DNA of 37,218 bases. It comes from Leptolyngbyaceae cyanobacterium RM1_1_2 (lineage in GTDB: Bacteria > Cyanobacteriota > Cyanobacteriia > Phormidesmidales > Phormidesmidaceae). Below the pieces are notes generated by a model. The model worked only from the letters and a program-made list of their open reading frames with translations. It searched no databases and was not told where the DNA came from. The translations under genes were made by a program, and so were the position numbers. Shown in pieces: positions 15,086 to 24,004 of this stretch; the stretch's first letter is position 1, and each line of letters opens with the position of its first letter. Location: positions 1-37,218 of the forward strand of contig JAAUQI010000051.1 of assembly GCA_012032345.1 (NCBI GenBank), read 5' to 3'.

Positions 15086-15637
15086 ATGAAAACTTACTTA
15101 AATCAGTTAAACATAGCTCGAAATCGGGCCGGTTTTACGCTGCTAGAAATGATGCTGGTGCTGTCTATGATGGGGACGCTGATGGCGATCGCAGCTCCTA
15201 GTTTACTTACGCTCTGGCAAAGACATCAGGTGACAACAGCCCAGCGTCAGGTATACAAGGGCCTCAGGCAAGCCCAACAGCAGGCCATCCAGTCAAAAAC
15301 TGAATGGCGCTTTAGTATTCGAGCAGCCGGCGATCGCGTCGAGTGGACAATGCATCCGGCAAAAATTGAGCCTAAAGATGCCAACGGTTGGAAGATGCTG
15401 CCAACTGGGGTTCTTCTTGATGGTGAAACTAGCTTGAGAAGAAAGAACTACATCCCTTCTACCGTGTTTGACCATGAAGGCAACGTCTCTGAGCTGGCAT
15501 ATAAAGGTCGAGTAACACTATCAAGCGTAAGCGGCGGCTCACTTAAGCGCTGCGTGATTGTTTCTACGCTATTGGGTGCTATGAGGCTGGCCAAAGATCA
15601 GCCTTATCCTAATGAAGACGGGCGCTACTGCTATTAA
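15086..15637 (+). CDS. GspH/FimT-type pseudopilin
   Basis: From the ATG at 15086 the product has 183 residues, with a TTG at 15071 five codons earlier rejected. A basic leader (MKTYLNQLNIARNRAG) ends at Gly16 and is followed by Phe17-Thr-Leu-Leu-Glu21, the prepilin peptidase site with the Glu at mature position 5, and a hydrophobic helix (MMLVLSMMGTLMAIAAPSLL). The globular part has the GspH/FimT pattern (TTAQRQVYKGLRQAQQQAIQ) and a C-terminal Cys pair (Cys near 158 and Cys182) that may bridge. It is likely a minor component of a type IV pilus or type II secretion-like filament. No other pilus gene lies nearby. Confidence 0.85.
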   Translation: MKTYLNQLNIARNRAGFTLLEMMLVLSMMGTLMAIAAPSLLTLWQRHQVTTAQRQVYKGLRQAQQQAIQSKTEWRFSIRAAGDRVEWTMHPAKIEPKDANGWKMLPTGVLLDGETSLRRKNYIPSTVFDHEGNVSELAYKGRVTLSSVSGGSLKRCVIVSTLLGAMRLAKDQPYPNEDGRYCY

Positions 15638-15656
15638 CAGCTCTTGTAGACTAAAC

Positions 15657-15679
15657 CGTTCAGGTTCTAATCCTGACCG
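15657..15679. terminator. Hairpin between pseudopilin gene and sufS
   Basis: CGTTCAGG (15657-15664), 7-nt loop, CCTGACCG (15672-15679): seven of eight positions pair, with one T/C mismatch. It is located 20 nt after the pseudopilin stop and 93 nt from the convergent sufS stop. There is no T-run; weak terminator candidate. Confidence 0.35.
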
Positions 15680-15771
15680 TAACAGACCAAGTGCCCCCAA
15701 TAGTCCGCTTCAAAGGACTCTAGCCTTGAGCCAGAGACTTTAGCCCCAAACCCAGCGGCCTATCCACAACC

Positions 15772-17040
15772 TTAATCCTGATCAAAAATGCTGCTGAAAA
15801 ACTCAATAGTGTCTTTGAGAGCGGCGATGAACAGATCAATTTCGGCGCGGGTGTTGTAAAAATATAGGCTAACTCGCGCCGTTGAGGGTACGCCTAAAAC
15901 CCGGTGGAGCGGCTGGGTGCAGTGATGCCCGGAGCGAATGGCAACGCCCGACTGATCTAGCAGCGTAGCTAAGTCTTGAGCATGGACTCCTTCTACTGTA
16001 AAAGCCGCTAGCGCTGCCCGACCGCTGCCGTCAGATTGAGGCTGTGGCCCATAAATTTTGACCTGGGGCAGCTGATTGAGTTCTTGAAATAGGTAGGCCG
16101 TTAGCTCATGCTCATAGTCGGCAATTTTGTCGATGCCAAGGCTGGTGAGATAGTCTACAGCCGCCCCTAGAGCGATCACTTCTGCGATCGCCGGGGTGCC
16201 TGCCTCAAACTTATGGGGCAGCTCTGCATAGGTAGAATGATCTAAAAAGACATCAGCAATCATCTCACCCCCGCCCAAGAAAGGCGGCATGGCGTTCAGA
16301 ACGGCTAGCTTGCCATAGAGAAAACCGGCCCCCGTAGGGCCACACATCTTGTGCCCAGAAGCTACCAGCCAGTCACAGTTCATTGCCTGCACGTCCACTG
16401 GCGCATGGGGCACACTCTGGCAGGCATCCACTAAGACTTTTGCTCCCACCTGATGGGCTGTGGCAATAATCTCTGCGACCGGATTAATGCATCCCAGCGT
16501 ATTCGAGACATGCACCACCGCCACCAGCTTGGTTTTTGCCGACACTAACTGCTTAAACTGATCCAGGTCAAACCCCTGAGTTTCCGTTAGCCCTACATGT
16601 TTCAATACCGCGCCCGTGCGCTGAGCAATTAGCTGCCAGGGCACCAAGTTGCTGTGATGCTCCATCACCGACAGGATAATTTCATCATCGGGCTGCAGGT
16701 TGCTTAGGCCCCAGGCATAGGCAACCAGATTAATGGCTTCGCTAGCGTTACGGGTGAAGACAATTTCGTCCCGCGAGGCTGCATTGACAAAGGCCGCTAC
16801 CTTATCTCGCACCGATTCATAAGCGTCAGTAGCCCGGACGCTGAGCGCATGAATGCCCCGGTGAACATTGGCATTGTCTTGCTGATAGTAGCGGGCGATC
16901 GCCTCTAAGACTGCCTGCGGTTTTTGCGAAGTGGCCGCGTTGTCAAAATAGATTAGGGGCTGAGCGTTGACTTCCTGACTGAGAATGGGAAAGTCAGCGC
17001 GAACTTTAGCAGCGAGGGTTTGTTTTTGGGCAACGGTCAT
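15772..17040 (-). CDS. sufS: Cysteine desulfurase SufS
   Basis: The protein has 422 residues, of the usual length for type II (SufS/CsdA) PLP-dependent cysteine desulfurases. It takes sulphur from L-cysteine as a persulfide and passes it to the SufBCD scaffold. [10 protein letters not shown] and [20 protein letters not shown] open the protein. [10 protein letters not shown] contains the conserved His pair. [17 protein letters not shown] carries the PLP Lys. [10 protein letters not shown] near 370 carries the active Cys. It is last in the ftrC-sufB-sufC-sufD-sufS direction but separated from sufD by 247 bp of repeats, so it may have its own promoter or be joined by read-through. Confidence 0.95.
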   Translation of the reverse strand: MTVAQKQTLAAKVRADFPILSQEVNAQPLIYFDNAATSQKPQAVLEAIARYYQQDNANVHRGIHALSVRATDAYESVRDKVAAFVNAASRDEIVFTRNASEAINLVAYAWGLSNLQPDDEIILSVMEHHSNLVPWQLIAQRTGAVLKHVGLTETQGFDLDQFKQLVSAKTKLVAVVHVSNTLGCINPVAEIIATAHQVGAKVLVDACQSVPHAPVDVQAMNCDWLVASGHKMCGPTGAGFLYGKLAVLNAMPPFLGGGEMIADVFLDHSTYAELPHKFEAGTPAIAEVIALGAAVDYLTSLGIDKIADYEHELTAYLFQELNQLPQVKIYGPQPQSDGSGRAALAAFTVEGVHAQDLATLLDQSGVAIRSGHHCTQPLHRVLGVPSTARVSLYFYNTRAEIDLFIAALKDTIEFFSSIFDQD

Positions 17041-17287
17041 AGTAGGGGGTGGGAGTTTTAAGTTTTTGAGTTCTTAGTTTTAAGTTTCGAGGTCTTAGTT
17101 TTAAGTTTCGAGGTCTTAGTTTCGAGTTTTAGATTAAGAGTATTGAGGTTTTGAGTTGGTGATTGGAGATTTTGAAGTTTGATTGGGAAGTTTTGAGCCG
17201 AATCATAATTCAAAACTCCTAACTATTCTTTTTCTCCAACTGGTTTCAATTCAAAACTCAAAATCCAAAACTCCTAACTTCTAACTA
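17041..17287. repeat. AT-rich tandem and inverted repeats between sufD and sufS
   Basis: No gene lies in these 247 bp. A 21-nt unit starting TCTTAGTTTTAAGTTTCG is repeated without error at 17072-17092 and 17093-17113, with a partial third copy to 17126. Degenerate heptamers such as AGTTTTA and GAGTTTT continue to about 17197. From about 17205 the complementary strand version appears (CAAAACTCCTAAC twice, CAAAACTCAAAATCC), so the two halves could fold into a long imperfect hairpin. Heptamer-type repeats of this composition are common in filamentous cyanobacteria. Confidence 0.8.
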
Positions 17288-18628
17288 TTACCATCGCGTC
17301 CATTCAGTAATTTGCTGAGTTAGCGATTCGCGCAGTGACGCTATTGTAATTTTTTCGATGATTTCCATTGCAAAGCCGTAGATGAGTAGCTGCTGGGCTT
17401 GATTGGGGCTAATTCCTCGGCTTTGTAAATAGAAAATTTCGTCGGCTGCTAGTTGACTCACAGTGGCACCGTGAGCGCATTTGACATTGTCAGCAATGAT
17501 CTCAAGCTGGGGCTTGGTGTCTACGCGGCTTTTATCGGAGAGCAGCAAATTACGGTTTAGCTGAGCTGCCTGAGTGTGCTGAGCTGATTGAGAAACGTAA
17601 ACTTTGCCGCTGAAAACAGCGTGGGCGCGATCGCTGATAATGCACTTGTGCAGCTGGTCGGCACTGCCGTGGGGCTGGCTTAGAGAAATCAGACTGTGGG
17701 TATCTGAGAGCTGATCCCCTGCGATCGCGCTGAGTCCATACAGTCGGGTTTCTGTTTGCTCACCTGTTTGATAAATTTCTAGGTGGTGGCGACTGACCTG
17801 AGAGCCAAGGTCAACTGCGGTACAGGTATAGCGACTGTCTCTGGCCTGAGTGACCGCAGTTTTGGCAATATGAAACGTTGTCTTGGCCTCATCCTGCAGG
17901 CGGACATGGTCAATTTGGGCGTTCGCCTCCAGCCAAACCTCCATGACGGCATTGACAAAAGTCTGTCCCTGCCCCCGGCTGTAGTATTCCTCAACCAGGG
18001 TTAGATGGCTACCTGTCTCGGCCAAAACCAGGCAGCGGGGCTGGCTAATGACGGCGGTTTGCGCCTCTGTCAGGGCATAGTGAACTAGCTGAATCGGCGT
18101 AGAAAGCTGCACCTGACGAGGTACCCAGATTACCGCTGCATCTTGAAAGCCAGCCGTATTCAAGGCTGTAAAAACTTCGTTATGACCGCTAGCGTGCCCT
18201 AAGCGCTGCTCAATTTGGCTCTTGAGTTCGGGCTGACTGCACAAATTTGCTAAGCTACCCGCCGTCACGTCTTGGGGCAAGCCTGAGCGCGAAGAAAGCG
18301 ACTCGACGTAAACTCCGTTGACAAATACCAGCCGACTGTTTTGAGTTTCAGGTCGGTTGGGTATGGGGGCGATCGCCTCAAGATTCTTTTCGCTTAGCGG
18401 CTTTGCCGCCTCCAGCTCCAGCGCCAGCAGCTCAGAGATATCGCTAAAGCGCCATTCTTCATCCCGCGCTGAGGGAAAAGACTGCTCTTGCACCAGTGCT
18501 CTAGCCGCCTGACGCAGCTCAGGTAGCGCTAGCTGTGTGAGGGGTTCAGCGGCAACTACTGACAGAAGTCTGCTCAAGTAGGTCTCTGCTGCTTTGGCCA
18601 TGCCGTTTTCAGAAACTTGCAGCCCCAT
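17288..18628 (-). CDS. sufD: Fe-S scaffold protein SufD
   Basis: The protein has 446 residues. SufD is part of the SufB2-SufC2 / SufBC2D scaffold where Fe-S clusters are built. The N-terminal helical region carries DEEWRFSDISELLAL, a SufD hallmark. The central beta-helix has repeated hydrophobic strands, and the C-terminus carries KCAHGATVSQLAADEIFYLQ and RGISPNQAQQLLIYGF, with the conserved Cys-x-His. The ATG at 18628 overlaps the sufC stop by one base (TAATG), which supports translational coupling. A second ATG at 18601 is possible. Confidence 0.94.
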   Translation of the reverse strand: MGLQVSENGMAKAAETYLSRLLSVVAAEPLTQLALPELRQAARALVQEQSFPSARDEEWRFSDISELLALELEAAKPLSEKNLEAIAPIPNRPETQNSRLVFVNGVYVESLSSRSGLPQDVTAGSLANLCSQPELKSQIEQRLGHASGHNEVFTALNTAGFQDAAVIWVPRQVQLSTPIQLVHYALTEAQTAVISQPRCLVLAETGSHLTLVEEYYSRGQGQTFVNAVMEVWLEANAQIDHVRLQDEAKTTFHIAKTAVTQARDSRYTCTAVDLGSQVSRHHLEIYQTGEQTETRLYGLSAIAGDQLSDTHSLISLSQPHGSADQLHKCIISDRAHAVFSGKVYVSQSAQHTQAAQLNRNLLLSDKSRVDTKPQLEIIADNVKCAHGATVSQLAADEIFYLQSRGISPNQAQQLLIYGFAMEIIEKITIASLRESLTQQITEWTRW

Positions 18629-19428
18629 TACACTGCCACCTCAGACGCATCTTCCAACACCCACTCGTAGCCCCGCTCTTCGAGTTCCTGAGCCAGTTCT
18701 TTATCGCCTGTACGAATGATGCGGCCATCGGCCACGACATGCACGTAGTCTGGTACAACGTAGTTCAGCAAGCGCTGGTAGTGAGTAATTAAGACAGTAG
18801 CATTTTCGGCAGTTGCTAGCTGATTGACGCCGCTAGCAACCGTTTTCAGCGCGTCAATATCTAGACCCGAATCAGTTTCATCTAAAATCGTAAGCTTGGG
18901 TGCTAGCAGCGCCATCTGCAAAATCTCGTTGCGCTTTTTTTCGCCGCCAGAGAAGCCTTCATTAACGCTGCGATCGAGAAAGCTAGCGTCCATTTTGACC
19001 ACGTCTAGCTTTTCTTCAATCAGGTCGTCAAAGTCAAAAACGTCTATTTCTGCCTGACCTTGAGCTTTAAGATGAGAGTTATAAGCCACTCGCAAAAAGT
19101 CGCGGTTGCTTACCCCCGGAATTTCTAGAGGATACTGGAACGCCAGAAACAAGCCACCCGTAGCGCGCTCATGAGGCTCTAGAGCCAGCAGGTTTTGTCC
19201 CTGAAAAAGCACCTCGCCGCTGGTGACTTCGTAATCAGGGTGTCCGGCTAAGACCTTAGAGAAGGTGCTCTTGCCAGATCCATTCAGGCCCATAATAGCG
19301 TGAATTTCACCCGCTTTGACTTCGAGATTGAGGCCCTTGAGAATTTCACTGCCGTCAATGGCTGCTTGCAGATTCGTAACTGAAAGAATGACTTCGCTAT
19401 TTTCCTGAATCACCACTTTAGTCTCCAT
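18628..19428 (-). CDS. sufC: Fe-S assembly ATPase SufC
   Basis: From the ATG at 19428 the protein has 266 residues, near the usual 250-260; the longer frame to 19485 is rejected because it runs almost to the sufB stop and adds a non-family N-terminus. Walker A is GLNGSGKS, the signature is [11 protein letters not shown], Walker B is [12 protein letters not shown], and the switch His is in LITHYQRLL. The Asp-Glu-Thr-Asp-Ser form of Walker B and GGEKKR are SufC features. It supplies ATP-driven movement to SufB-SufD in the cytosol. It lies between sufB and sufD in the same operon. Confidence 0.95.
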   Translation of the reverse strand: METKVVIQENSEVILSVTNLQAAIDGSEILKGLNLEVKAGEIHAIMGLNGSGKSTFSKVLAGHPDYEVTSGEVLFQGQNLLALEPHERATGGLFLAFQYPLEIPGVSNRDFLRVAYNSHLKAQGQAEIDVFDFDDLIEEKLDVVKMDASFLDRSVNEGFSGGEKKRNEILQMALLAPKLTILDETDSGLDIDALKTVASGVNQLATAENATVLITHYQRLLNYVVPDYVHVVADGRIIRTGDKELAQELEERGYEWVLEDASEVAV

Positions 19429-19498
19429 GAGGTAGGCATTGCTCTCCAGTGCCCAGCCAGACATCGTTTGTCTGCTCTGCAACACGGGATAGCCGCCA

Positions 19499-20941
19499 TC
19501 AGCCCACCGTATTTTCCAGCTTTAGGCTCATCAGCTTATCGGCTTCTGCCGCAAACTCCATTGGCAGTTTGTTAAACACGTCCCGGCAAAAACCGCTGAT
19601 AATCATTGAAACCGCATCTTCAGGAGCAATGCCACGCTGGGCGAAGTAAAAGAGCTGGTCTTCGCCAATCTTGGAAGTAGAGGCTTCGTGTTCAACCCGC
19701 GCCGACTGATTTTGCACCTGAATATAGGGAAAGGTGTTGGCATTAGAGCGATCGCCTAGCAGCATCGAATCGCACTGGGAATAGTTGCGGGCATTTTTGG
19801 CTTTAGGCCCAATTTTTACGAGACCCCGATAGCTATTTTTAGAATGACCTGCAGAAATCCCTTTAGAAATAATCGTGCTGCGGGTATTTTTGCCAACATG
19901 CACCATTTTGGTACCCGTATCAGCCTGCTGCCTGTTGTTGGTCAGCGCTACCGAATAAAATTCACCCACAGAGTTGTCTCCCACTAGCACACAGCTAGGA
20001 TACTTCCAGGTAATGGCTGAGCCTGTTTCTACCTGAGTCCAGGAGATTTTAGAGTTATTTCCTTTACACAGGCCGCGCTTAGTGACGAAGTTATAGATGC
20101 CGCCTTTACCATTCTCATCGCCTGCAAACCAGTTTTGCACGGTAGAGTACTTAATCTCAGCATTGTCCAGGGCCACCAGCTCTACAACTGCCGCATGAAG
20201 CTGGTTGCTATCGTACATGGGGGCGGTACAGCCCTCCAGGTAGGTGACCGAACTGCCTGCCTCCGCCACAATCAGCGTCCGCTCAAACTGCCCAGAGTCG
20301 CCGTTGTTGATGCGGAAGTAAGTAGACAAATCCATTGGGCACTGAGTGTCTTTAGGGATATAGACAAAAGAGCCGTCGCTAAAGACCGCTGAATTCAGCG
20401 CGGCAAAGTAGTTGTCTCCCACTGGTACGACGCTACCCAGGTATTTTTGCACCAGCTCAGGATGCTCTTGCAAAGCTTCGGAAATAGAGCAAAAAATAAC
20501 GCCCTCCTCTGCCAGCTTTTCCTTGAAGGTGGTGGCGACAGACACACTGTCAAAAATGGCGTCTACTGCCACGTTGCTGAGGCGCTTTTGTTCAGAGAGG
20601 GGAATGCCTAACTTTTCAAATGTTTCTAACAGGGTTGGATCAACTTCTTCAAGGCTACCCAGTTTTTTGGGCTGCTGCTTGGGGGCCGAGTAGTAGACAA
20701 TGTTCTGATAGTCAATCGGCCCGTAGGCTACGTTATGCCAGGTTGGCTCAGCCATTGTTAGCCAGCGACGGTAGGCTTTGAGACGAAATTCCAGCATAAA
20801 CTCCGGCTCATTTTTCTTAGCCGAAATCACTCGGATTACGTCTTCGCTCAGTCCGCGCCCTAAAGACTCAGACTCGATATTGGTGATAAAACCGTATTTA
20901 TAAGGCTGGCTAATAAAGGACTGAACGGTAGAAGAAGTCAT
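19499..20941 (-). CDS. sufB: Fe-S scaffold protein SufB
   Basis: The protein has 480 residues, the normal length. The start [20 protein letters not shown] is that of cyanobacterial and plastid Suf[16 protein letters not shown] is conserved. A beta-helix core follows, with STYFRIN and [20 protein letters not shown], and the C-terminus holds the conserved acidic and Cys positions near [20 protein letters not shown]. It receives sulphur from SufS (via SufE) and holds the nascent cluster. It sits 62 bp after ftrC and 70 bp before sufC on the same strand, so the four genes look like one transcript. Confidence 0.96.
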   Translation of the reverse strand: MTSSTVQSFISQPYKYGFITNIESESLGRGLSEDVIRVISAKKNEPEFMLEFRLKAYRRWLTMAEPTWHNVAYGPIDYQNIVYYSAPKQQPKKLGSLEEVDPTLLETFEKLGIPLSEQKRLSNVAVDAIFDSVSVATTFKEKLAEEGVIFCSISEALQEHPELVQKYLGSVVPVGDNYFAALNSAVFSDGSFVYIPKDTQCPMDLSTYFRINNGDSGQFERTLIVAEAGSSVTYLEGCTAPMYDSNQLHAAVVELVALDNAEIKYSTVQNWFAGDENGKGGIYNFVTKRGLCKGNNSKISWTQVETGSAITWKYPSCVLVGDNSVGEFYSVALTNNRQQADTGTKMVHVGKNTRSTIISKGISAGHSKNSYRGLVKIGPKAKNARNYSQCDSMLLGDRSNANTFPYIQVQNQSARVEHEASTSKIGEDQLFYFAQRGIAPEDAVSMIISGFCRDVFNKLPMEFAAEADKLMSLKLENTVG

Positions 20942-21003
20942 GATGGCAGCGGCTCTCTTGAACTAAGATCAACAACTAAGGTCAGCTTGAGAAAATTAAA
21001 GCG

Positions 21004-21363
21004 CTAGTACTTACTGGTCTCTGCGCGAATTTGCTCAAAGGTAATGTCTTGGCTATCGCCCGCAAAGGCATTGTCTGGCGTCAAGAACAGCATACAGTGG
21101 CACTCTTTGCGCTCCTGCATAGGAACACAGGGGCAGTTCCAGAAGGTGGCTTTGACCTCGGCCTCTTTGTCTTCATAGTGACGGCAAGGACAAAGGGGAG
21201 CACCTAGATCATCTTTATGCTTGGCTAAGCCTTCAATTACGACCGCAGTCACTCCAGGATCAGCACAAAAATAGGTTCCTGTGCGCTTGGCGTAGCTTTG
21301 AGAAAAATTACGCATTAGTTCAAGGTTCTTTTCGGAAGCCTGAGTCGGTTTTTCTAGAGCCAT
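21004..21363 (-). CDS. ftrC: Ferredoxin-thioredoxin reductase catalytic subunit FtrC
   Basis: From the ATG at 21363 the protein has 119 residues; a GTG or ATG frame to 21387 is too long for the family. All seven conserved cysteines are present: Cys33 in YFCADPG, then the pattern Cys58-Pro-Cys60, 16 residues, Cys77-Pro-Cys79, eight residues, Cys88-His-Cys90. Four bind the [4Fe-4S] cluster and two form the active disulfide that reduces thioredoxin with electrons from photosystem I. It is the first gene of the suf unit, 62 bp before sufB, and the nearest gene to the SufR boxes, so its expression is probably tied to Fe-S status. The variable subunit FtrV is not in the window. Confidence 0.95.
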   Translation of the reverse strand: MALEKPTQASEKNLELMRNFSQSYAKRTGTYFCADPGVTAVVIEGLAKHKDDLGAPLCPCRHYEDKEAEVKATFWNCPCVPMQERKECHCMLFLTPDNAFAGDSQDITFEQIRAETSKY

Positions 21364-21409
21364 TAGTCTATGTAGGTAGCGAGACAACCATATAATTCTA
21401 TAATTAAAA

Positions 21410-21423
21410 CAACACAGAGGTTG
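21410..21423. promoter_or_regulatory. SufR-binding palindrome 1 (CAAC-N6-GTTG)
   Basis: CAAC at 21410-21413 and GTTG at 21420-21423 are separated by exactly six bases; the palindrome extends to ACAAC...GTTGT. This is the motif described for cyanobacterial SufR. It ends 47 nt upstream of ftrC, over the likely promoter of the ftrC-sufBCD unit (an AT-rich -10-like region at about 21388-21405 follows on the minus strand). Confidence 0.85.
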
Positions 21424-21449
21424 TCTAATCTGATTCTAGACTACTTTAG

Positions 21450-21463
21450 CAACATAGGCGTTG
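21450..21463. promoter_or_regulatory. SufR-binding palindrome 2 (CAAC-N6-GTTG)
   Basis: CAAC at 21450-21453 and GTTG at 21460-21463 with a six-base spacer, 52 nt upstream of sufR. Centre-to-centre distance to palindrome 1 is 40 bp, about four helical turns, so two SufR dimers would bind on one face. It is well placed for autoregulation of sufR. Confidence 0.85.
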
Positions 21464-21515
21464 TCAAAGTCCTAGATTCTGCCCAAAGACGCATTGCCAA
21501 CGCTGATTTGAACAC

Positions 21516-22172
21516 ATGACTTTAATCCATCCCCCTTCCACTAAGGATGACATCCTCCAGTATCTAATCAAGCACGGGGAAGTGACTGCTCAGACTCTAG
21601 CTGAGACTCTGGGGGTTAGTCCGCAGGCTGTTCGACGTCATCTCAAAGACTTAGAAGTTGACGAACTGATCGAGCATCATGCGGTGCAGGAAGGCATGGG
21701 AAGACCCCATTATTTCTATTGCCTCAGCCGCAAGGGGCGCGATCGCTTTCCAGCCCAGTACGATACCTTTGCGCTTTCTCTACTCGATACGCTCGCCGAA
21801 ACGGTAGGCAGAGAAGAGGTTAAATCTATCCTACGTAGGCAGTGGGAGCGCAAGGCGCTGGCCTATCGGCAGGAATTGGGAACAGGCAGTCTGCAGGAGC
21901 GAGTCAATAATTTGGTTAAGCTACGACAGGCCGAAGGCTACATGGCGGAGTGGCACAAAGCTGAGCCAAGTCAGCCTGGGCATTCTCTATCGAGTTACAT
22001 CATTACAGAATACAACTGCGCTATTTCCCAGATTGCTGAGTCCTATCCCAGCGTCTGTGGACATGAGCTAGAAATGTTTCAAGTGGCGCTGCCTGACTGC
22101 GCTGTCAGCCGCACACACTGGCTTGTAGATGGCGAGCATCGCTGTGGCTATCTGGTGCAAGAGAAAGCCTGA
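21516..22172 (+). CDS. sufR: Fe-S cluster biosynthesis repressor SufR
   Basis: The protein has 218 residues. Residues 10-60 are a winged helix (DDILQYLIKHGEVTAQTLAE, then GVSPQAVRRHLKDLE). The C-terminal half carries the cysteines expected to hold a [4Fe-4S] cluster: Cys168, Cys181, Cys195 and Cys210 (YNCAIS, SVCGHE, PDCAVS, HRCGY). With its cluster the protein represses the suf operon; loss under iron or oxidative stress relieves it. It is divergent from ftrC-sufBCDS across two CAAC-N6-GTTG boxes, matching the known cyanobacterial arrangement. A 9-bp hairpin follows the stop. Confidence 0.95.
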   Translation: MTLIHPPSTKDDILQYLIKHGEVTAQTLAETLGVSPQAVRRHLKDLEVDELIEHHAVQEGMGRPHYFYCLSRKGRDRFPAQYDTFALSLLDTLAETVGREEVKSILRRQWERKALAYRQELGTGSLQERVNNLVKLRQAEGYMAEWHKAEPSQPGHSLSSYIITEYNCAISQIAESYPSVCGHELEMFQVALPDCAVSRTHWLVDGEHRCGYLVQEKA

Positions 22173-22179
22173 ATATGAG

Positions 22180-22207
22180 GCGCTCAGGTACAGCAGTGCC
22201 TGAGCGC
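22180..22207 (+). terminator. Hairpin after sufR
   Basis: GCGCTCAGG (22180-22188), 10-nt loop, CCTGAGCGC (22199-22207): a perfect 9-bp GC-rich stem starting 8 nt after the sufR stop. No T-run follows, but position and strength fit a terminator. Confidence 0.6.
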
Positions 22208-22261
22208 TCTCAGACTACCTGCGTTACGATCAGAACCGTTCGACTCACGTCGTAGTGACTC

Positions 22262-22546
22262 ATGCTTGACCAAAGTTTACAGTTTTTGACCCCTGAGGAA
22301 TCAGCAGCGGTGGACAGGGCACTGCTCACCTCTCCCGAAAAGTTTTTGACCCGGCTCACGCTCTCGACCGCCAAGCTGCTGAAGTATATTGCCCACAATC
22401 TTGAGACTCCAGTGGAGCAGCTCACGAATGAGCAGATTATTGACTGGTTTGAGAAAGATGCCAAGCTCAAGCGCGAACAGGGCGTTAATGCTGCCACCCT
22501 AAAATGGGAAGCGCCTGAAATCGATCAGTTTTCTGGGCCAGCCTAG
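22262..22546 (+). CDS. Conserved hypothetical protein, 94 residues
   Basis: I do not recognise a family. The product is acidic to neutral and helical, with no membrane segment. Notable stretches are LTPEESAAVDRALLTSPEKF, TRLTLSTAKLLKYIAHNLE, and a final LKWEAPEIDQFSGPA. The helical propensity and absence of catalytic residues suggest a small structural or adaptor protein. The ATG at 22262 lies 55 nt after the sufR hairpin, and the next small gene is 73 bp downstream. Confidence 0.6.
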   Translation: MLDQSLQFLTPEESAAVDRALLTSPEKFLTRLTLSTAKLLKYIAHNLETPVEQLTNEQIIDWFEKDAKLKREQGVNAATLKWEAPEIDQFSGPA

Positions 22547-22619
22547 CAATCTTCCCTGGGGGAGAAGAAGGCCCTCGATAGATCTGTCAGGCTAAAGGAG
22601 TTGAATCTACAACCCAGCA

Positions 22620-22850
22620 ATGACAACTCCCATAACCGAAATTATTAGTAATCTAGAATATGACTGGTTAACGGTTCTGCAAAGCAAGACAGAGTCGCTG
22701 CAAGCCTATGATAAATACATTCGAGATGCCGAGGAGGCTAACTCCCAACCCTGTGTCGAAATGCTCAAAAAGCTGCGGGCGGCTGAATCAAAGCAGGTTC
22801 AGGAAATTCGGCAGCATCTAATCAGCGTCATGCAAAACGGCAGCATGTAG
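22620..22850 (+). CDS. Conserved hypothetical helical protein, 76 residues
   Basis: No family is recognised. The product is largely helical and amphipathic (EIISNLEYDWLTVLQSKTES, IRDAEEANSQPCVEMLKKLR, KQVQEIRQHLISVMQ), with one cysteine near position 45. It looks like a small two- or three-helix hairpin. It ends 69 bp before the convergent J-domain gene. Codon use is like the neighbouring genes and the start follows a GGAG stretch (22597-22600) at distance. Confidence 0.5.
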   Translation: MTTPITEIISNLEYDWLTVLQSKTESLQAYDKYIRDAEEANSQPCVEMLKKLRAAESKQVQEIRQHLISVMQNGSM

Positions 22851-22918
22851 CAGCTGAGGCGATATCACAATTTTTGTGACTCTTTGGGTTAGGGCTAATG
22901 GCTAAGAGCAAGCTGGTT

Positions 22919-24004
22919 CTAATCGTGGATGGTGCCATCTGGCATGATGGCACCCGTCAGGTTAGTGCCTGTGAGTTTTACCATGACCTTGTTGCCAAAA
23001 CCAATCCGGGCACCGCTGAGATCCGCGCCGCTAAGATCCGCGCCGCTGAAGTCAGCGCCAATCAGATCGGCTTCTCTCAGATTGGCGTGGCTGAGGTCGG
23101 CCTGTAGCAGATTGGCTCGAAACAGCTTGGCCCGCTGCAGGTTGGCTCGGTTGAGAATGACCTTGTGCAGGAAAGCGTCGCTCAGGTCAGCGCCGCTCAG
23201 GTCAGCTTGACTCAGGTTCCTGCCTGAAAAATCTTTTTCTTTAAGATCTGCGCCGCTGAGCTTAGCACCGCTGAGGTCAGGATTTTGCTGCCGTGCTCGG
23301 TAACTGCTGTGATTTTGAGCCTGCGGGTAGGTTGATTGCGCTCGGCGATTAGATTCGGTGCCGGAGCCATTTTTGCTCTCAGGCTGGTAGCTACCCCGTG
23401 GATAGCTACTGTACGGATAGCGATTGCGATCGCCATCCGAAGCGCTATACCCGTTACTATTACTGGTGCCGTTGCTGGCGGCTGCGGGTTGACTCTCAGC
23501 AGAGGTGTGCTTGCTTTCCTGAGGCGATCGCTCTGCTTTAGAGGTCTCGTCAGATTGGGAAGCTGCGCGGTTTGAATAGGTTTGCCGAGATGCCTGAGCC
23601 TCCTGGTAGCGCTGATAGTAACTTTGATAACCGGATTGGTAAGATCCGTAGGGAGATGTATAAGGCGATCGGTAGGCGTATCGAGACTGACTGTAGTTAG
23701 GAGTGTATCCATAGGCCGAGCGGTACCCTGTTCCAGAGCGCTGTTCACCTTGAGCAGACTGGGCTGTGGGAGCGGGCTGCTTGCCTTTTTGGCGATTGTC
23801 TTGATGGTACTGTCGTAGATAGTCCCGCGCTTCGTTAAGCTGCTTAAGCTTTTCCTGTGCCTTTTCTTGTAAGCGCTGGTTTTCTTGGGGAATACGATCG
23901 GGGTGCCAGATAAAGACTAGGTCTTTGTAAGCCTGATTTACTGTTTCAATCGAGGCTCCAGGCTCTAAGTCCAGCACTCGGTAAGATCGCTCTAGTTCAT
24001 GCAT
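22919..24004 (-). CDS. J-domain protein with low-complexity middle and pentapeptide repeats
   Basis: The protein has 361 residues in three parts. Residues 4-68 are a J domain with the HPD motif at 34-36 (FIWHPDRI), so it should stimulate an Hsp70 (DnaK). Residues about 77-240 are low complexity, rich in Tyr, Ser, Gln, Gly and Arg, with repeated SPY, SYQ, GYQ and YSN motifs, resembling prion-like disordered segments. Residues 241-361 are pentapeptide repeats (A(D/N)LxG type: SGADLSGADLSGA and similar), a right-handed quadrilateral beta-helix. No signal peptide is visible. Fusions of J domain and pentapeptide repeats occur in cyanobacteria; function is unknown. The last codons contain a perfect 9-bp inverted repeat (22931-22954). 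Confidence 0.85.
   Translation of the reverse strand: MHELERSYRVLDLEPGASIETVNQAYKDLVFIWHPDRIPQENQRLQEKAQEKLKQLNEARDYLRQYHQDNRQKGKQPAPTAQSAQGEQRSGTGYRSAYGYTPNYSQSRYAYRSPYTSPYGSYQSGYQSYYQRYQEAQASRQTYSNRAASQSDETSKAERSPQESKHTSAESQPAAASNGTSNSNGYSASDGDRNRYPYSSYPRGSYQPESKNGSGTESNRRAQSTYPQAQNHSSYRARQQNPDLSGAKLSGADLKEKDFSGRNLSQADLSGADLSDAFLHKVILNRANLQRAKLFRANLLQADLSHANLREADLIGADFSGADLSGADLSGARIGFGNKVMVKLTGTNLTGAIMPDGTIHD
22931..22954. repeat. 9-bp inverted repeat at the end of the J-domain gene
   Basis: GGTGCCATC (22931-22939), 6-nt loop, GATGGCACC (22946-22954). It lies inside the last codons (encoding IMPDGTI) and could act as an in-gene terminator stem for the minus strand. No T-run follows. Confidence 0.5.
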
